In this document: positions 8,369 to 17,452 of the stretch, one piece after another | How the letters are laid out: the number at the start of each line of letters is the position of its first letter | How positions within the stretch are numbered: position 1 is the stretch's first letter | From: Anaerolineales bacterium | GTDB lineage: Bacteria; Chloroflexota; Anaerolineae; Anaerolineales; UBA11858 | Length of the DNA stretch: 51,688 nt | Reading direction: 5' to 3' | Assembly (NCBI GenBank): GCA_016785015.1 | Contig: JADHTJ010000014.1 | Coordinates: forward strand, 1-51,688 | Made by a program: the position numbers and the translations under genes | The notes under the pieces: model-generated | What the model saw: the letters and a program-made list of their open reading frames with translations, nothing else | Database searches by the model: none | Told to the model about the DNA's origin: nothing

Positions 8369-8868
8369 ACAAAATCGCAGAAAAATACTCCGGCGATATT
8401 GAAAAAATTATCGCTAAATATCCTCCAGAACAAAAGCGTTCTGCAGTGATGTCGCTGCTCTATATCGCCCAGCGCGAAGACGGCTATGTGACGAAACATG
8501 ATATCAATGAGATCGCTGAAATTCTGGAAATGACCCCAACTGAAGTGGTCGCTTTAGTTGGCTTTTATACCCTGTACCATGACAAGCAAGACGGCAAGTA
8601 TCGAATTCAGGTGTGCAATGATTTGCCTTGCGCATTACGGGGAGCCGATGAATTCTTAGAAAACTTATGTGAGAACTTGGGCATCCAGGTCGGTGATACC
8701 ACCGAAGATGGCTTGGTTTCTGTTGAGGGTGTGATGTGCCTGGCAGCGTGCGATAAAGCGCCCATGTTCCAGGTTCAGACTGGAGACGGGTTGAAATATC
8801 ACGAAGAAATGACCGTCGAAAACACCATGGAATTGATCGAAAGCTGGAAGAAGGAGGAGAAAAAATGA
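8365..8868 (+). CDS. nuoE: NADH-quinone oxidoreductase subunit E
   Basis: A 24-kDa-type thioredoxin-fold subunit (167 aa) of the NADH-dehydrogenase module, binding the off-pathway 2Fe-2S cluster N1a through Cys84, Cys89, Cys125 and Cys129 (VCNDLPC and MCLAAC). It starts at a GTG that shares four bases with the nuoD stop (GTGA) and ends in a four-base ATGA overlap with nuoF. Tight coupling on both sides supports equal expression with its partners. An N-terminal helical region (about 1-75) is normal. Confidence 0.96.
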   Translation: MNKIAEKYSGDIEKIIAKYPPEQKRSAVMSLLYIAQREDGYVTKHDINEIAEILEMTPTEVVALVGFYTLYHDKQDGKYRIQVCNDLPCALRGADEFLENLCENLGIQVGDTTEDGLVSVEGVMCLAACDKAPMFQVQTGDGLKYHEEMTVENTMELIESWKKEEKK

Positions 8869-10115
8869 CAGAGTTAGTACTCCTTCGACACAGAGAAATT
8901 CCTAAAATCAACCAACTCGACGTTTATAAGAAAAACGGCGGCTTTGAAGCTTTTGAAAAGGTTGTCACTTCGATGAAGCCTGACGAAGTCACTGAAATCG
9001 TCAAGACTTCAGGATTGCGCGGCCGTGGCGGCGCAGGCTTCCCCACTGGCGTGAAATGGTCCTTCATGGACAATAACAATTGGCCCCACTACGTGGTTGC
9101 CAATGCAGATGAGTCCGAACCGGGCACCTTCAAAGATCGCGAGATCATGGAAAGCAATCCCTTCCAATTTTTGGAGGGTGTGGCGATTGCATCTTACGCC
9201 GTTGGAGCGACAGAGGCTTATGTCTACTGCCGGGGTGAATTCTGGGAATTAACGCACGTTCTCGACGAAAAGATCGCTGAACTTGAAGAAGCAGGTCTTC
9301 TTGGAGACAACCTATTCGGCACAGAATACTCGCTGCGCATCTACACTCATTTAGGTGCCGGCGCTTATATCTGTGGCGAAGAAACAGCGCTGTTGGAATC
9401 TATGGAAGGCAAGCGCGGCCAACCGAGACTGCGCCCCCCCTTCCCGCCTTCATACGGCTTGTACGGCAAGCCCACTGTGGTCAATAATGTCGAAACTCTC
9501 ACCAATGTGCCGCTGATCATCACCAAAGGCGGAGAATGGTACAAATCTTTGGGCACAGAAGATACAGCCGGTGTTAAAGTGTTCAGCCTTTCGGGGCGGG
9601 TCAAAAAGCCTGGGAATTATGAGCTGCCTTTTGGGACTTCTTTCCGCGAGTTGATCTTCGAACACGGTGGGGGCATCATAGATGATCGCCCTGTACGAGC
9701 CATCATGGCCGCAGGCGCTTCCTCGGCCCTAATCGTCGCCGAAGACAAAGCCCTAGACACCCCCATGGATTACGCTTCGGTACGAGAATTGAAGGCCGAT
9801 TTGGGTTCCGCATCGATAATCGTTATCGACGATACAGTTAGCATCGATTGGGTTCTGAAGAAAACGATTCACTTCTTCGAACACGAATCATGTGGCAAGT
9901 GCACACCCTGTCGCGAAGGCAATTACTGGATGAACCACATTATCGAGCGCATCCACGGGGGCGATGCCACTCATGATGATGTCGAATTACTCGATAGCGT
10001 TGCCAAACAAATAGAAAATAAATGTTTGTGCGCATTGGGTGAATTCTCAATTCAGGCTGTGATGACTGGTATCGAACGTTTCCCGCAGGATTTTGAGATT
10101 GCGGTGAAGAACTAG
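8865..10115 (+). CDS. nuoF: NADH-quinone oxidoreductase subunit F
   Basis: The 51-kDa subunit (416 aa) that oxidises NADH through FMN. It shows the FMN/NADH glycine-rich motif GRGGAGFPTGVKW (about 53-65), a second one GAGAYICGEETALLESMEGKR (about 164 onward), and the 4Fe-4S ligands ESCGKCTPCREG (about 342-348) with a distal Cys near 388 (CLCALGEF). The ATG overlaps the nuoE stop as ATGA, and GGAGGAG stands just upstream. All key residues appear present, so an NADH-linked complex is expected rather than the ferredoxin-linked 11-subunit form. Confidence 0.97.
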   Translation: MTELVLLRHREIPKINQLDVYKKNGGFEAFEKVVTSMKPDEVTEIVKTSGLRGRGGAGFPTGVKWSFMDNNNWPHYVVANADESEPGTFKDREIMESNPFQFLEGVAIASYAVGATEAYVYCRGEFWELTHVLDEKIAELEEAGLLGDNLFGTEYSLRIYTHLGAGAYICGEETALLESMEGKRGQPRLRPPFPPSYGLYGKPTVVNNVETLTNVPLIITKGGEWYKSLGTEDTAGVKVFSLSGRVKKPGNYELPFGTSFRELIFEHGGGIIDDRPVRAIMAAGASSALIVAEDKALDTPMDYASVRELKADLGSASIIVIDDTVSIDWVLKKTIHFFEHESCGKCTPCREGNYWMNHIIERIHGGDATHDDVELLDSVAKQIENKCLCALGEFSIQAVMTGIERFPQDFEIAVKN

Positions 10116-10122
10116 AAATATT

Positions 10123-10160
10123 CCGCAGAGATCTCTGCGGTTAGCAACACGAATTTCGTG
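10123..10160. repeat. Two palindromes in the nuoF-nuoG spacer
   Basis: CCGCAGAGATCTCTGCGG (10123-10140) is a perfect 18-base palindrome and CACGAATTTCGTG (10148-10160) a perfect 13-base one. The first uses the CGCAGAG wording of the longer repeats at 17318, 42436 and 45536, so it is probably a minimal or decayed copy of that family. There is no T-run, so it is unlikely to be a terminator. Confidence 0.6.
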
Positions 10161-10168
10161 GAGTTTTT

Positions 10169-12595
10169 ATGACTAAAGAAGTTAATTTAACCATCGACGG
10201 TAAGCGTGTGTCTGTACCCGAAGGCACTTTGATTGTCGACGCGGCGAAGAAGATCGGTATCGATATCCCTGTCTTTTGCTACCACCCAAAGATGGAGCCG
10301 GTGGGAATGTGCCGCATGTGTTTGGTGGATGTCGGCCGCCCGGCGTTTGACCGCGAAACCGGCGAAGCAATTCTCGATGAAGATGGCTCTCCCAAAATTC
10401 AATTTGGGTGGAAACTGGATACCGCTTGCACAGTACCTGTTTCCGAGGGTATGGTTGTCGAAGGGATGACCGAGAAAGTTCAAAAAGGTCGCCAAGATAT
10501 TGTCGAATTATTACTAACCTCGCATCCGCTGGATTGCCCCATCTGCGACAAAGGTGGCGAATGCCCTCTTCAGAACCTGACCATGGCTCATGGAGCTGGC
10601 GAGAGCCGCTTCATCTATGATGACAAAATTCACTTTGATAAAAATGTACCACTGGGTGATCTAATCTGGCTGGACCGCGAGCGCTGTATCCAATGTGCAC
10701 GCTGCATCCGCTTCCAGGAAGAGATCGTCGATGACGCCGTGCTGGAGTTCTTCAACCGCGGACGAGCCACAGATATCATCACCAATTCCGAACCTGGGTT
10801 TGATTCTTATTGGTCTGGTAATACCACGGATATTTGCCCGGTTGGCGCTCTGACCACTGCAGACTTCCGCTTTGGGGCGCGCCCTTGGGAACTCAAGCAC
10901 GCTGCATCTGTCTGCAGCCACTGTCCTGTGGGCTGCAATATGACCTACAATACTCGCCGTGAAGCCAAATCCGGTGGTGGAATCGTTATCAAGCGGGCTA
11001 TGCCCAGGCAGAACGAATCAGTCAACGAGTTGTGGATCTGCGACAAAGGCCGCTTCGCATATCACTTCACAGAAAGTGAAGAACGACTGACCCAACCCAT
11101 GATCCGCAAAGGTGGAAAATTAGTTCCCACAAGCTGGGACGATGCTCTGGCCCTGGTAGCCGGTCAATTTAAAGACGCCGGAGATAGTTTGCTCAGTTTG
11201 GTAAGCGGACGCCTGCCCAACGAAGATTTATTCAACATCAAAAAGCTCACCGCTGGTCTCGGTGGAAAAGCCGGATTGCATTCTTATATGGCTGGTGGTG
11301 ATCTCGTCGCTCAAGTCGGATTGAGCACAGGCTCCAATCTGGGTGACCTGGGCGAGGGCGATACCATCGTTGTGATTGCTTGCGATTTGGAAGAAGAAGC
11401 CCCTGTTTGGTGGCTGAGGATCAAGGCGGCTGCTGAGCGCGGTGCCAAGTTGATTGTTGCCAACCCCAGGATTACGAAACTTGATCGCTACGCTACAGAA
11501 ATTATTCGCTACGCCTATGGCGAAGAAGTAAAAACTGTTACAAATGTCAACATCTCCGATGCAGAAAACGCGCTTGTCTTCTACGGCAGCGAGGGTATTG
11601 GTTTAGAAACTTCACAAGCATTGGCCAATGCTTGCGCTAACCTGTTAGCTAAGACAAATCATGTTGGCAAGCCAAACAATGGCCTTGTAGCTGTTTGGCC
11701 GCGAGCTAACACCCAGGGGGCCTGGGATATGGGTTACCGCCCTGGGGCTGATCTTGCTAAGGCTAAGGTGCTCTATATCGCTGGCTCTGATCCAGTAGGC
11801 GATGATCCATCAGTTGCCGAGGTAATCACCAAGGCCGAATTCGTCGTCGTCCAGGAATTATTCCTGACCAAGACCGCCGAATTGGCCGATGTGGTTTTAC
11901 CTGTTCAGGCTCAGACTGAGCGCGAGGGCACTTTCACTTCAGGCGAACGCCGAGTGCAGCGCTTCTACCCGGTTGTACTCCCTAAGGGCGAAACACGCCC
12001 AGACTTTGACATCGCCGCTCAAATTAGTGCCAAAGTTGGCGTAGAACTCAAAGGTCGTTTCCCATCCCTGGTGCTGCCTCAAATCAGCGCTGAAATTCCT
12101 GGCTATGCAGGGATCACATACCAAAAACTGGCCGAGGTCAGCGAGCAATGGCCCATTGTTGGTCGAGGTGATCTCTATTACGGCGGGACCGGCTATGAGA
12201 ACAAGCAAGGCTTAGGGATGCAGTTGCCTCTCCAAGGAAATTATAAGACTTCCGAGGTTTTGAAAAACTTCGGAAGTCTACCAGATGCTGAAGTCATCGC
12301 TGTGCCCATCACCCAGCTTTACGACCGTGGGACTATGATTTCACCCTCGGAAGTTCTGCACCCCCGATTACCTGAACCATTTATCCTGGTGAATCCCAAA
12401 GATTCACAAATCTTAAAAACCACAGATGGCATGGTGGTTGGGATCAGCATCAACGGTAGAGATACTTCAAATGCAACCGTTGTTGAAGATGAGCATGTCC
12501 CCCAGGGAATCGCTCTCGTTCCTCGCAGTATGGGCATCCCCATCGATGGACCCAGTAAATTTGAAATTCGCATTGCTGTTGCTGCAATGGCGTAA
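10169..12595 (+). CDS. nuoG: NADH-quinone oxidoreductase subunit G
   Basis: The 75-kDa subunit (808 aa) of the NADH module. The N-terminal 2Fe-2S ferredoxin domain has Cys37, Cys48, Cys51 and Cys87. The His-Cys3 4Fe-4S motif HPLDCPICDKGGEC follows, then two further cysteine groups (CIQCARCIRF with CPVGALT; CSHCPVGCN with WICDKGRF). The rest is a molybdopterin-oxidoreductase-like domain that in complex I no longer binds the cofactor. CSHCPVGC matches the extra N7-type cluster position found in some bacteria. There is an insertion of about 20 residues between Cys51 and Cys87. GGAG precedes the ATG. It is separated from nuoH by 11 bases. Confidence 0.96.
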   Translation: MTKEVNLTIDGKRVSVPEGTLIVDAAKKIGIDIPVFCYHPKMEPVGMCRMCLVDVGRPAFDRETGEAILDEDGSPKIQFGWKLDTACTVPVSEGMVVEGMTEKVQKGRQDIVELLLTSHPLDCPICDKGGECPLQNLTMAHGAGESRFIYDDKIHFDKNVPLGDLIWLDRERCIQCARCIRFQEEIVDDAVLEFFNRGRATDIITNSEPGFDSYWSGNTTDICPVGALTTADFRFGARPWELKHAASVCSHCPVGCNMTYNTRREAKSGGGIVIKRAMPRQNESVNELWICDKGRFAYHFTESEERLTQPMIRKGGKLVPTSWDDALALVAGQFKDAGDSLLSLVSGRLPNEDLFNIKKLTAGLGGKAGLHSYMAGGDLVAQVGLSTGSNLGDLGEGDTIVVIACDLEEEAPVWWLRIKAAAERGAKLIVANPRITKLDRYATEIIRYAYGEEVKTVTNVNISDAENALVFYGSEGIGLETSQALANACANLLAKTNHVGKPNNGLVAVWPRANTQGAWDMGYRPGADLAKAKVLYIAGSDPVGDDPSVAEVITKAEFVVVQELFLTKTAELADVVLPVQAQTEREGTFTSGERRVQRFYPVVLPKGETRPDFDIAAQISAKVGVELKGRFPSLVLPQISAEIPGYAGITYQKLAEVSEQWPIVGRGDLYYGGTGYENKQGLGMQLPLQGNYKTSEVLKNFGSLPDAEVIAVPITQLYDRGTMISPSEVLHPRLPEPFILVNPKDSQILKTTDGMVVGISINGRDTSNATVVEDEHVPQGIALVPRSMGIPIDGPSKFEIRIAVAAMA

Positions 12596-12606
12596 AGAGG
12601 CAATTT

Positions 12607-13608
12607 ATGGAACCAGCATTAATTATTGAATGGGTAATCAAATCCGCGATTTTGCTTCTGTTTGGTGTGACCGGATTTGCCTACCTGACCCTCTACGAAC
12701 GCAGAGCTTTAGCACGTATCCAAGTGCGCATCGGGCCTAATAGGGCCGGTCCCTTTGGCATCTTACAGCCCGTTGCCGACGGCATCAAATTAATTTTCAA
12801 TCAAGAATTGATCCCGGCCACAGCTGACAAAGTGTTGTTTGTCCTGGCACCCATCATCACTGTTCTGCCTGCGCTGATTATTTGGGCCGTAATCCCTTGG
12901 GGTCGCCAGGTGATCATTGGCGGACGGGAAATTAACTTATACTTATCGAATGCCAATGTGGGCGTGCTTTATTTGACAGCTGTAGCTTCCATCGCAGTGT
13001 ATGGTATTGTCATCGCCGGATGGTCTTCTAATAATAAATACGCTCTCCTGGGTGGTCTGCGCTCATCTGCACAGATGGTCAGCTACGAATTGGCATTAGG
13101 CATCTCGTTCATTGGCCCGATCATGTTGGCTGGCTCAATGAGCTTAGTCGATATCGTCGAAGCCCAGAGCAAAGTTTGGTACATCGTTCCCCAATTCTTA
13201 GCCTTTCTCATTTTCATGATGGCCGGATTAGCAGAAATTAATCGTGCCCCCTTCGATATGCCCGAAGCAGAGCAAGAACTGACGGCCGGTTATCACGCCG
13301 AATATTCCGGGATGAAGTTTGCCCTGTTCTTTATGGCTGAATATATCAAAATGATAGCTATTGCAGCTATCGGCGTCACGCTGTTTCTAGGCGGTTACCG
13401 CATACCTTTTATCGATATTCCCCCGGCCATAGAACCTCTCGTTTTTTTCATCAAGATCTTGATCTTACTCTTCGTAATTATCTGGGTGCGGGCGACTTTC
13501 CCTCGCTTCCGTTACGACCGACTGATGGCTTTTGGCTGGAAAATTTTGCTGCCCCTCTCCCTGGCTAACGTGTTTATCACTGCCGTAATATTGGTATTCA
13601 GAGGGTAG
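12607..13608 (+). CDS. nuoH: NADH-quinone oxidoreductase subunit H
   Basis: Membrane subunit (333 aa, about eight helices) that forms the quinone tunnel and couples reduction to proton translocation. It has the conserved YERRALARIQVRIGPNRAGP loop near 30-49, the acidic loop AEINRAPFDMPEAEQELTAG (about 208-227) and WVRATFPRFRYD near the C-terminus. AGAGG stands ten bases upstream of the ATG. It follows nuoG closely and is followed by nuoI after about 87 bases. Confidence 0.97.
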   Translation: MEPALIIEWVIKSAILLLFGVTGFAYLTLYERRALARIQVRIGPNRAGPFGILQPVADGIKLIFNQELIPATADKVLFVLAPIITVLPALIIWAVIPWGRQVIIGGREINLYLSNANVGVLYLTAVASIAVYGIVIAGWSSNNKYALLGGLRSSAQMVSYELALGISFIGPIMLAGSMSLVDIVEAQSKVWYIVPQFLAFLIFMMAGLAEINRAPFDMPEAEQELTAGYHAEYSGMKFALFFMAEYIKMIAIAAIGVTLFLGGYRIPFIDIPPAIEPLVFFIKILILLFVIIWVRATFPRFRYDRLMAFGWKILLPLSLANVFITAVILVFRG

Positions 13609-13695
13609 TAGAAAAATTTGTAGTCCCCAATGCATGAGCATTGGGGTGACGAGCGGATGGCAGGAACACATCCTCTCGCTCAAAGGAGATTTAGC

Positions 13696-14220
13696 ATGGC
13701 GTTCCCAGAACGAGCCCGTGTTCAAGAATTATTCAAAGGATTATGGATAACCTTCAAATCCATGTTTGAAAAACCGGTGACCATCCAATATCCAGAGGTC
13801 AAGCGGCCGGTAACTCCCCGTTTCCGAGGTCGTCACGTTCTCAACCGGTTTGAGAATGGCTTGGAAAAATGTATTGGATGCTCTTTATGTGCAGCGGCCT
13901 GTCCGGCAGACGCGATCTTCGTTGAATCAGCAGAAAACAGCGATGATGAGCGATTTTCTCCTGGTGAACGATATGCCAGCACCTACGAAATCAACATGTT
14001 GCGCTGCATCTTTTGTGGATATTGTGAGGATGCCTGCCCAACAGAGGCAATTACGCTCGAAGACAATTACGAGTTATCCTTCACCAACCGCTATGATGCT
14101 ATCTATACTAAAGAGCGCTTGTTAGTCTCTGTTCCACAAAATGGAAAACCAACTCCACAAGAAGTGGAACCAGGAAAATTCGATCGCTCTGTGCCAGTAA
14201 TGGAGGATCCTACGGATTAG
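13696..14220 (+). CDS. nuoI: NADH-quinone oxidoreductase subunit I
   Basis: A 174-residue ferredoxin-like subunit bearing clusters N6a and N6b: Cys59/62/65/69 ([12 protein letters not shown]) and Cys104/107/110/114 ([12 protein letters not shown]). They relay electrons from NuoG to NuoB. The start is placed at the ATG at 13696 (MAFPERARV) because AAAGGAG precedes it at 13682-13688. The open frame extends to 13630, but those residues are not family-like. A C-terminal tail of about 45 residues follows the second motif. Confidence 0.95.
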   Translation: MAFPERARVQELFKGLWITFKSMFEKPVTIQYPEVKRPVTPRFRGRHVLNRFENGLEKCIGCSLCAAACPADAIFVESAENSDDERFSPGERYASTYEINMLRCIFCGYCEDACPTEAITLEDNYELSFTNRYDAIYTKERLLVSVPQNGKPTPQEVEPGKFDRSVPVMEDPTD

Positions 14221-14221
14221 T

Positions 14222-14312
14222 GAACAGTAATCAGAGTTCAGTTATCAGCAAACTCCTTTCGAAATACCAAGCTACTGATTACTGATTACTGATAACTGAC
14301 AACTGACAACTG
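14222..14312. repeat. ACTGATTACTGATAACTG-type inverted repeat between nuoI and nuoJ
   Basis: The left part reads CAGTAATCAGAGTTCAGTTATCAG and the right part, at about 14275-14309, is a run of ACTGATTACTGATTACTGATAACTGACAACTGACAACTG; these strings are given here only in outline. The right arm contains tandem ACTGATT/ACTGATA units whose complement matches the left arm, so the whole can fold. No ORF or terminator is seen. It appears to be a degenerate interspersed repeat inside the operon and leaves nuoJ without a clear ribosome-binding site. Confidence 0.6.
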
Positions 14313-14322
14313 GAAACCGAAT

Positions 14323-14835
14323 ATGACACCTGAATTAATAACCTTCATCTTTCTCGCCCTGATCTCCGTGGCTTCTGCATTAGGAATGCTTTTTAGCCGC
14401 AATGCCGTGTATTCAGCGGTCTACTTGATCATCAACTTCATCACCGTGGCGGTCTTCTACCTGATGCTGGGTGGCGCATTCATTGCTGTCAGCCAGGTAG
14501 CGGTTTACGCCGGCGCGATCATGGTGCTATTTTTGTTTGTGATCATGCTCTTGGGAGCCGAAAAACTCGGCAATAACGAAACTCTTGGGTGGCAGCGACC
14601 ACTGGCGATTATCCTTGGTCTGGGGCTGATCGTTGAAATCCTGTACATCCTCTTCTTCCAGGCAAATGAAATCATCGCCGTAAAAGATCTACCTGAGGGG
14701 TTTGGTAGCCCTGCTTCGATAGGAACGACATTATTCCAGGAATACCTACTGCCTTTCGAAGTAACCTCGATCCTGCTGCTGGTAGCCATGGTAGGCGCAA
14801 TCATTCTAACCAGACAGGAGAAGAAAAACGTTTAA
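14323..14835 (+). CDS. nuoJ: NADH-quinone oxidoreductase subunit J
   Basis: Membrane subunit (170 aa, five helices) of complex I. The conserved N-terminal part, GMLFSRNAVYSAVYLIINF, is followed by the flexible third helix QVAVYAGAIMVLFLFVIML, important for coupling in the family. The last helix ends LVAMVGAIILTRQEKK. It starts right after a repeat element, with only a weak GGAAAC before the ATG, so expression may depend on translation arriving from upstream. It is 30 bases ahead of nuoK. Confidence 0.95.
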   Translation: MTPELITFIFLALISVASALGMLFSRNAVYSAVYLIINFITVAVFYLMLGGAFIAVSQVAVYAGAIMVLFLFVIMLLGAEKLGNNETLGWQRPLAIILGLGLIVEILYILFFQANEIIAVKDLPEGFGSPASIGTTLFQEYLLPFEVTSILLLVAMVGAIILTRQEKKNV

Positions 14836-14864
14836 CGTCGTTCGTTATTCGTTAGGAGAACATT

Positions 14865-15167
14865 ATGCTCCCTGTATCTTATTATGTAGGTTTATCTGCA
14901 ATCTTATTCACCATTGGTGCGCTTGGCGTCCTGATCCGGCGGAATGCAATTATCATCTTTATGTCGATCGAGTTGATGCTCAACGCCGCCAACCTTGCTT
15001 TTGTGGCCTTTGCCCGCGCACATGAATCACTAAGCGGTCAAATTTTCGTCTTCTTCGTGATAACTGTTGCTGCCGCAGAGGTGGCCGTCGGCCTGGCACT
15101 GATCGTGGCCATCTTCCGCAACAAACAAAGCATCGACGTTGACCAGATGAGCAATCTAAAAGGTTAA
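14865..15167 (+). CDS. nuoK: NADH-quinone oxidoreductase subunit K
   Basis: A 100-residue subunit with three transmembrane helices, related to MrpC. The two conserved membrane glutamates appear in [14 protein letters not shown] (helix 2) and [15 protein letters not shown] (helix 3). These are required for proton translocation in characterised homologues. TTAGGAG lies eight bases before the ATG. It is separated by 13 bases from the nuoL ATG. Confidence 0.96.
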   Translation: MLPVSYYVGLSAILFTIGALGVLIRRNAIIIFMSIELMLNAANLAFVAFARAHESLSGQIFVFFVITVAAAEVAVGLALIVAIFRNKQSIDVDQMSNLKG

Positions 15168-15180
15168 TTTGGAGAATGCT

Positions 15181-17313
15181 ATGCTCCTAAGTGAAGTCGT
15201 AACAAGTGGACCTGATTTCTTCTATCTAGCACCCTGGCTGGTATTCTTCCCGGTGATTGGGTTGCTGATCAATATCATCTTTGGTGGCCGCTTCAGCGAA
15301 AAAGTGATTGGAACTGTAGCCAGTACTGCATCGGGGTTGACCTTTGTTGTCGCGGTGTTGTTGGCGTTATCGCTGCGTGCTCACCATGAAGGCGTCACCA
15401 TCCTCCTGGCTGAATGGATCGCTATCGGCGAACTGCAACTCGATTGGGCCTTCCGTGTGGATACACTCTCGGTCACCATGATGATGGTGGTCGGCGGCGT
15501 CGGCACACTGATCCACATCTACGCAATTGGCTATATGCACGAAGATGTACGTTTTAAGAATGATCCTGGCCGTTTCCGTCGCTTTTTTGTCTTCTTGAAC
15601 CTGTTCATCGCGGCCATGATGATTCTGGTCAGCGGGGATAATTACCTGATGCTTTTTGTCGGTTGGGAAGGCGTTGGTTTATGCTCATTCTTGCTTATTG
15701 GTTTCTGGTATGAGATGGATACTCTGGCCCGTGCTAGTACAGATAATGCCATGGCCGCTAAAAAAGCCTTCATTACAAACCGTGTAGGTGACTTTGGTTT
15801 CCTGATCGCTGGCATGATCATGTTTTGGGCTTTCAAGAGCGTGCAGTTCGATACTGTCTTCGAAGCCGCACACCATATTGCCGAGCTTCAACCTGGCATC
15901 ATTATAGCGATTACCTTGTTCATGCTCCTGGGTGTGGCGGGTAAATCAGCGCAGATACCGCTTTTCGTCTGGCTGCCCGACGCCATGGCTGGCCCAACTC
16001 CGGTTTCAGCCTTGATCCACGCCGCAACCATGGTCACGGCGGGCGTGTATCTGGTGGCTCGCTCAGCTCCACTCTATATGTTGGTTCCTCAAGCTCAAGG
16101 CATCGTTGCTATCGTTGGAGGGGCTACCGCCCTATTCGCTGCAACCATCGCTGTGGGTCAATACGATATTAAGAAAGTACTGGCATATTCAACGATATCC
16201 CAACTTGGCTTTATGGTTGCCGCCGTTGGAATGGGCGCCTTTGTCGCTGGCATGTTCCACCTGGTGACCCACGCTTTCTTCAAAGCGCTGCTCTTCCTTT
16301 CAGCTGGATCGGTGATCTTGGGCGTCGAGCGCGGCCATCATCACGGACACCACGATCACGACGATCATGGGCATGGCGACCATCATGATGACGAGAAAAG
16401 CGAGGTGTTCGACCCCGGGGATATGCGCAACATGGGCGGGATGCGCAAATCGATGCCGGTCACATTTTGGCTTTATATAATCGGCTCCTTAGCTCTGGCT
16501 GGAATTTTCCCCTTCGCGGGTTTTTGGTCGAAAGATGAGATCTTAGCCGAAGCTACGGCGCTAAACTTTACTGTTTATATTCTTCTGGCAATCGCTGCAT
16601 TCTTCACGGCGTTCTACATGGGCCGCCAAATCTGGATGGTCTTCTATGGCAAACCCAAACATGAAGCCGCTGAACACGCCGAAGAGAGTCCCCCGATAAT
16701 TACCGTGCCCTTGATGGTGCTGGCCGCGCTCTCGATTTTAGGCGGCGCGCTGAATCTGCCGGGCGTGGGAACTTTCACTCACTGGTTGGAGATGACCTAC
16801 GAGAAATTCGACCTGCACCTGCACCATGGTGAGTTCAACTTGACCGTGGCGATCACCTCGACTGTTCTGGCCCTACTCGCAATTGGAATTTCCTGGCTCA
16901 TCTATGGGCGCAAATCTGTTACCTTTGATCAGGCAGACCCACTCAAACGAATTCTAGGTCCCATCTTTGTGGGTATGGAAAACAAATGGTGGATCGATGA
17001 GCTTTATTGGGCCGTGATCCTAAATCCCTATATTGCCATTGCCAAATTCACCGCCGATGTCATCGACTGGCGCTTCTGGCATGACTGGTTCCACGACAAA
17101 GTTATCGCCGGAACCTTCAACTGGTTTAGCAAAACTTTCTTGGACAGTTGGATCGACCAGCGCGGTATCGACGGATTCGCAAACGGCCTGGCAGCTGGCA
17201 CGAAAGAACTTGCCCAGCGCCTGAGCGGCATCCAGACTGGTTTTGTACGCAACTATGCTCTTTCAGTATTTGTCGGCGTAGTCGTTATTTTAGGTTATTT
17301 GATTTTGCAATAA
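15181..17313 (+). CDS. nuoL: NADH-quinone oxidoreductase subunit L with histidine-rich insert
   Basis: Distal antiporter-like proton-pumping subunit (710 aa) with the long C-terminal lateral helix. Key motifs include FVGWEGVGLCSFLLIGFW (membrane Glu), AGKSAQIPLFVWLPDAMAGP (Lys), HAATMVTAGVYL and the broken helix around HLVTHAFFKALLFLSAGSV. After VILGVERG comes an unusual stretch with ten His in residues 386-402 (bases 16336-16386), mixed with Asp and Gly, before the normal DMRNMGG loop. The start is the ATG at 15181 with GGAG at 15171-15174. The TTG four codons earlier overlaps that site and is rejected. Confidence 0.96.
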   Translation: MLLSEVVTSGPDFFYLAPWLVFFPVIGLLINIIFGGRFSEKVIGTVASTASGLTFVVAVLLALSLRAHHEGVTILLAEWIAIGELQLDWAFRVDTLSVTMMMVVGGVGTLIHIYAIGYMHEDVRFKNDPGRFRRFFVFLNLFIAAMMILVSGDNYLMLFVGWEGVGLCSFLLIGFWYEMDTLARASTDNAMAAKKAFITNRVGDFGFLIAGMIMFWAFKSVQFDTVFEAAHHIAELQPGIIIAITLFMLLGVAGKSAQIPLFVWLPDAMAGPTPVSALIHAATMVTAGVYLVARSAPLYMLVPQAQGIVAIVGGATALFAATIAVGQYDIKKVLAYSTISQLGFMVAAVGMGAFVAGMFHLVTHAFFKALLFLSAGSVILGVERGHHHGHHDHDDHGHGDHHDDEKSEVFDPGDMRNMGGMRKSMPVTFWLYIIGSLALAGIFPFAGFWSKDEILAEATALNFTVYILLAIAAFFTAFYMGRQIWMVFYGKPKHEAAEHAEESPPIITVPLMVLAALSILGGALNLPGVGTFTHWLEMTYEKFDLHLHHGEFNLTVAITSTVLALLAIGISWLIYGRKSVTFDQADPLKRILGPIFVGMENKWWIDELYWAVILNPYIAIAKFTADVIDWRFWHDWFHDKVIAGTFNWFSKTFLDSWIDQRGIDGFANGLAAGTKELAQRLSGIQTGFVRNYALSVFVGVVVILGYLILQ

Positions 17314-17317
17314 AAGC

Positions 17318-17436
17318 TAACCGCGGAGACATAGAGTACGCAGAGCCGGGTAGCTAAGAGAACTCAACATCTTTATGATTTGTTTCTCCCCCCCTAAAAT
17401 TGCTTAGCGCTCTCCGCGTCTCTGCGGTAAAAATGA
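17318..17436. repeat. CGCGGAGACGCAGAG-type inverted repeat between nuoL and nuoM
   Basis: The left arm, AACCGCGGAGACATAGAG with TACGCAGAGC (about 17319-17347), and the complement of the right arm, CTCTCCGCGTCTCTGCGGT (about 17411-17429), share the same CCGC-GAGAC-GCGGAG wording, forming a long imperfect stem around about 65 bases of A/T-rich spacer. It occupies nearly the entire 139-base spacer. It belongs with the elements at 42436 and 45536 and the palindrome at 10123. Confidence 0.7.
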
Positions 17437-17452
17437 TGGACGAGGATAAATT

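Noticed and set aside
14222-14312. Possible CRISPR-like array (tandem ACTGATTACTGAT units)
   Set aside because: The units are contiguous without unique spacers and no cas gene is present; better explained as a degenerate inverted repeat.
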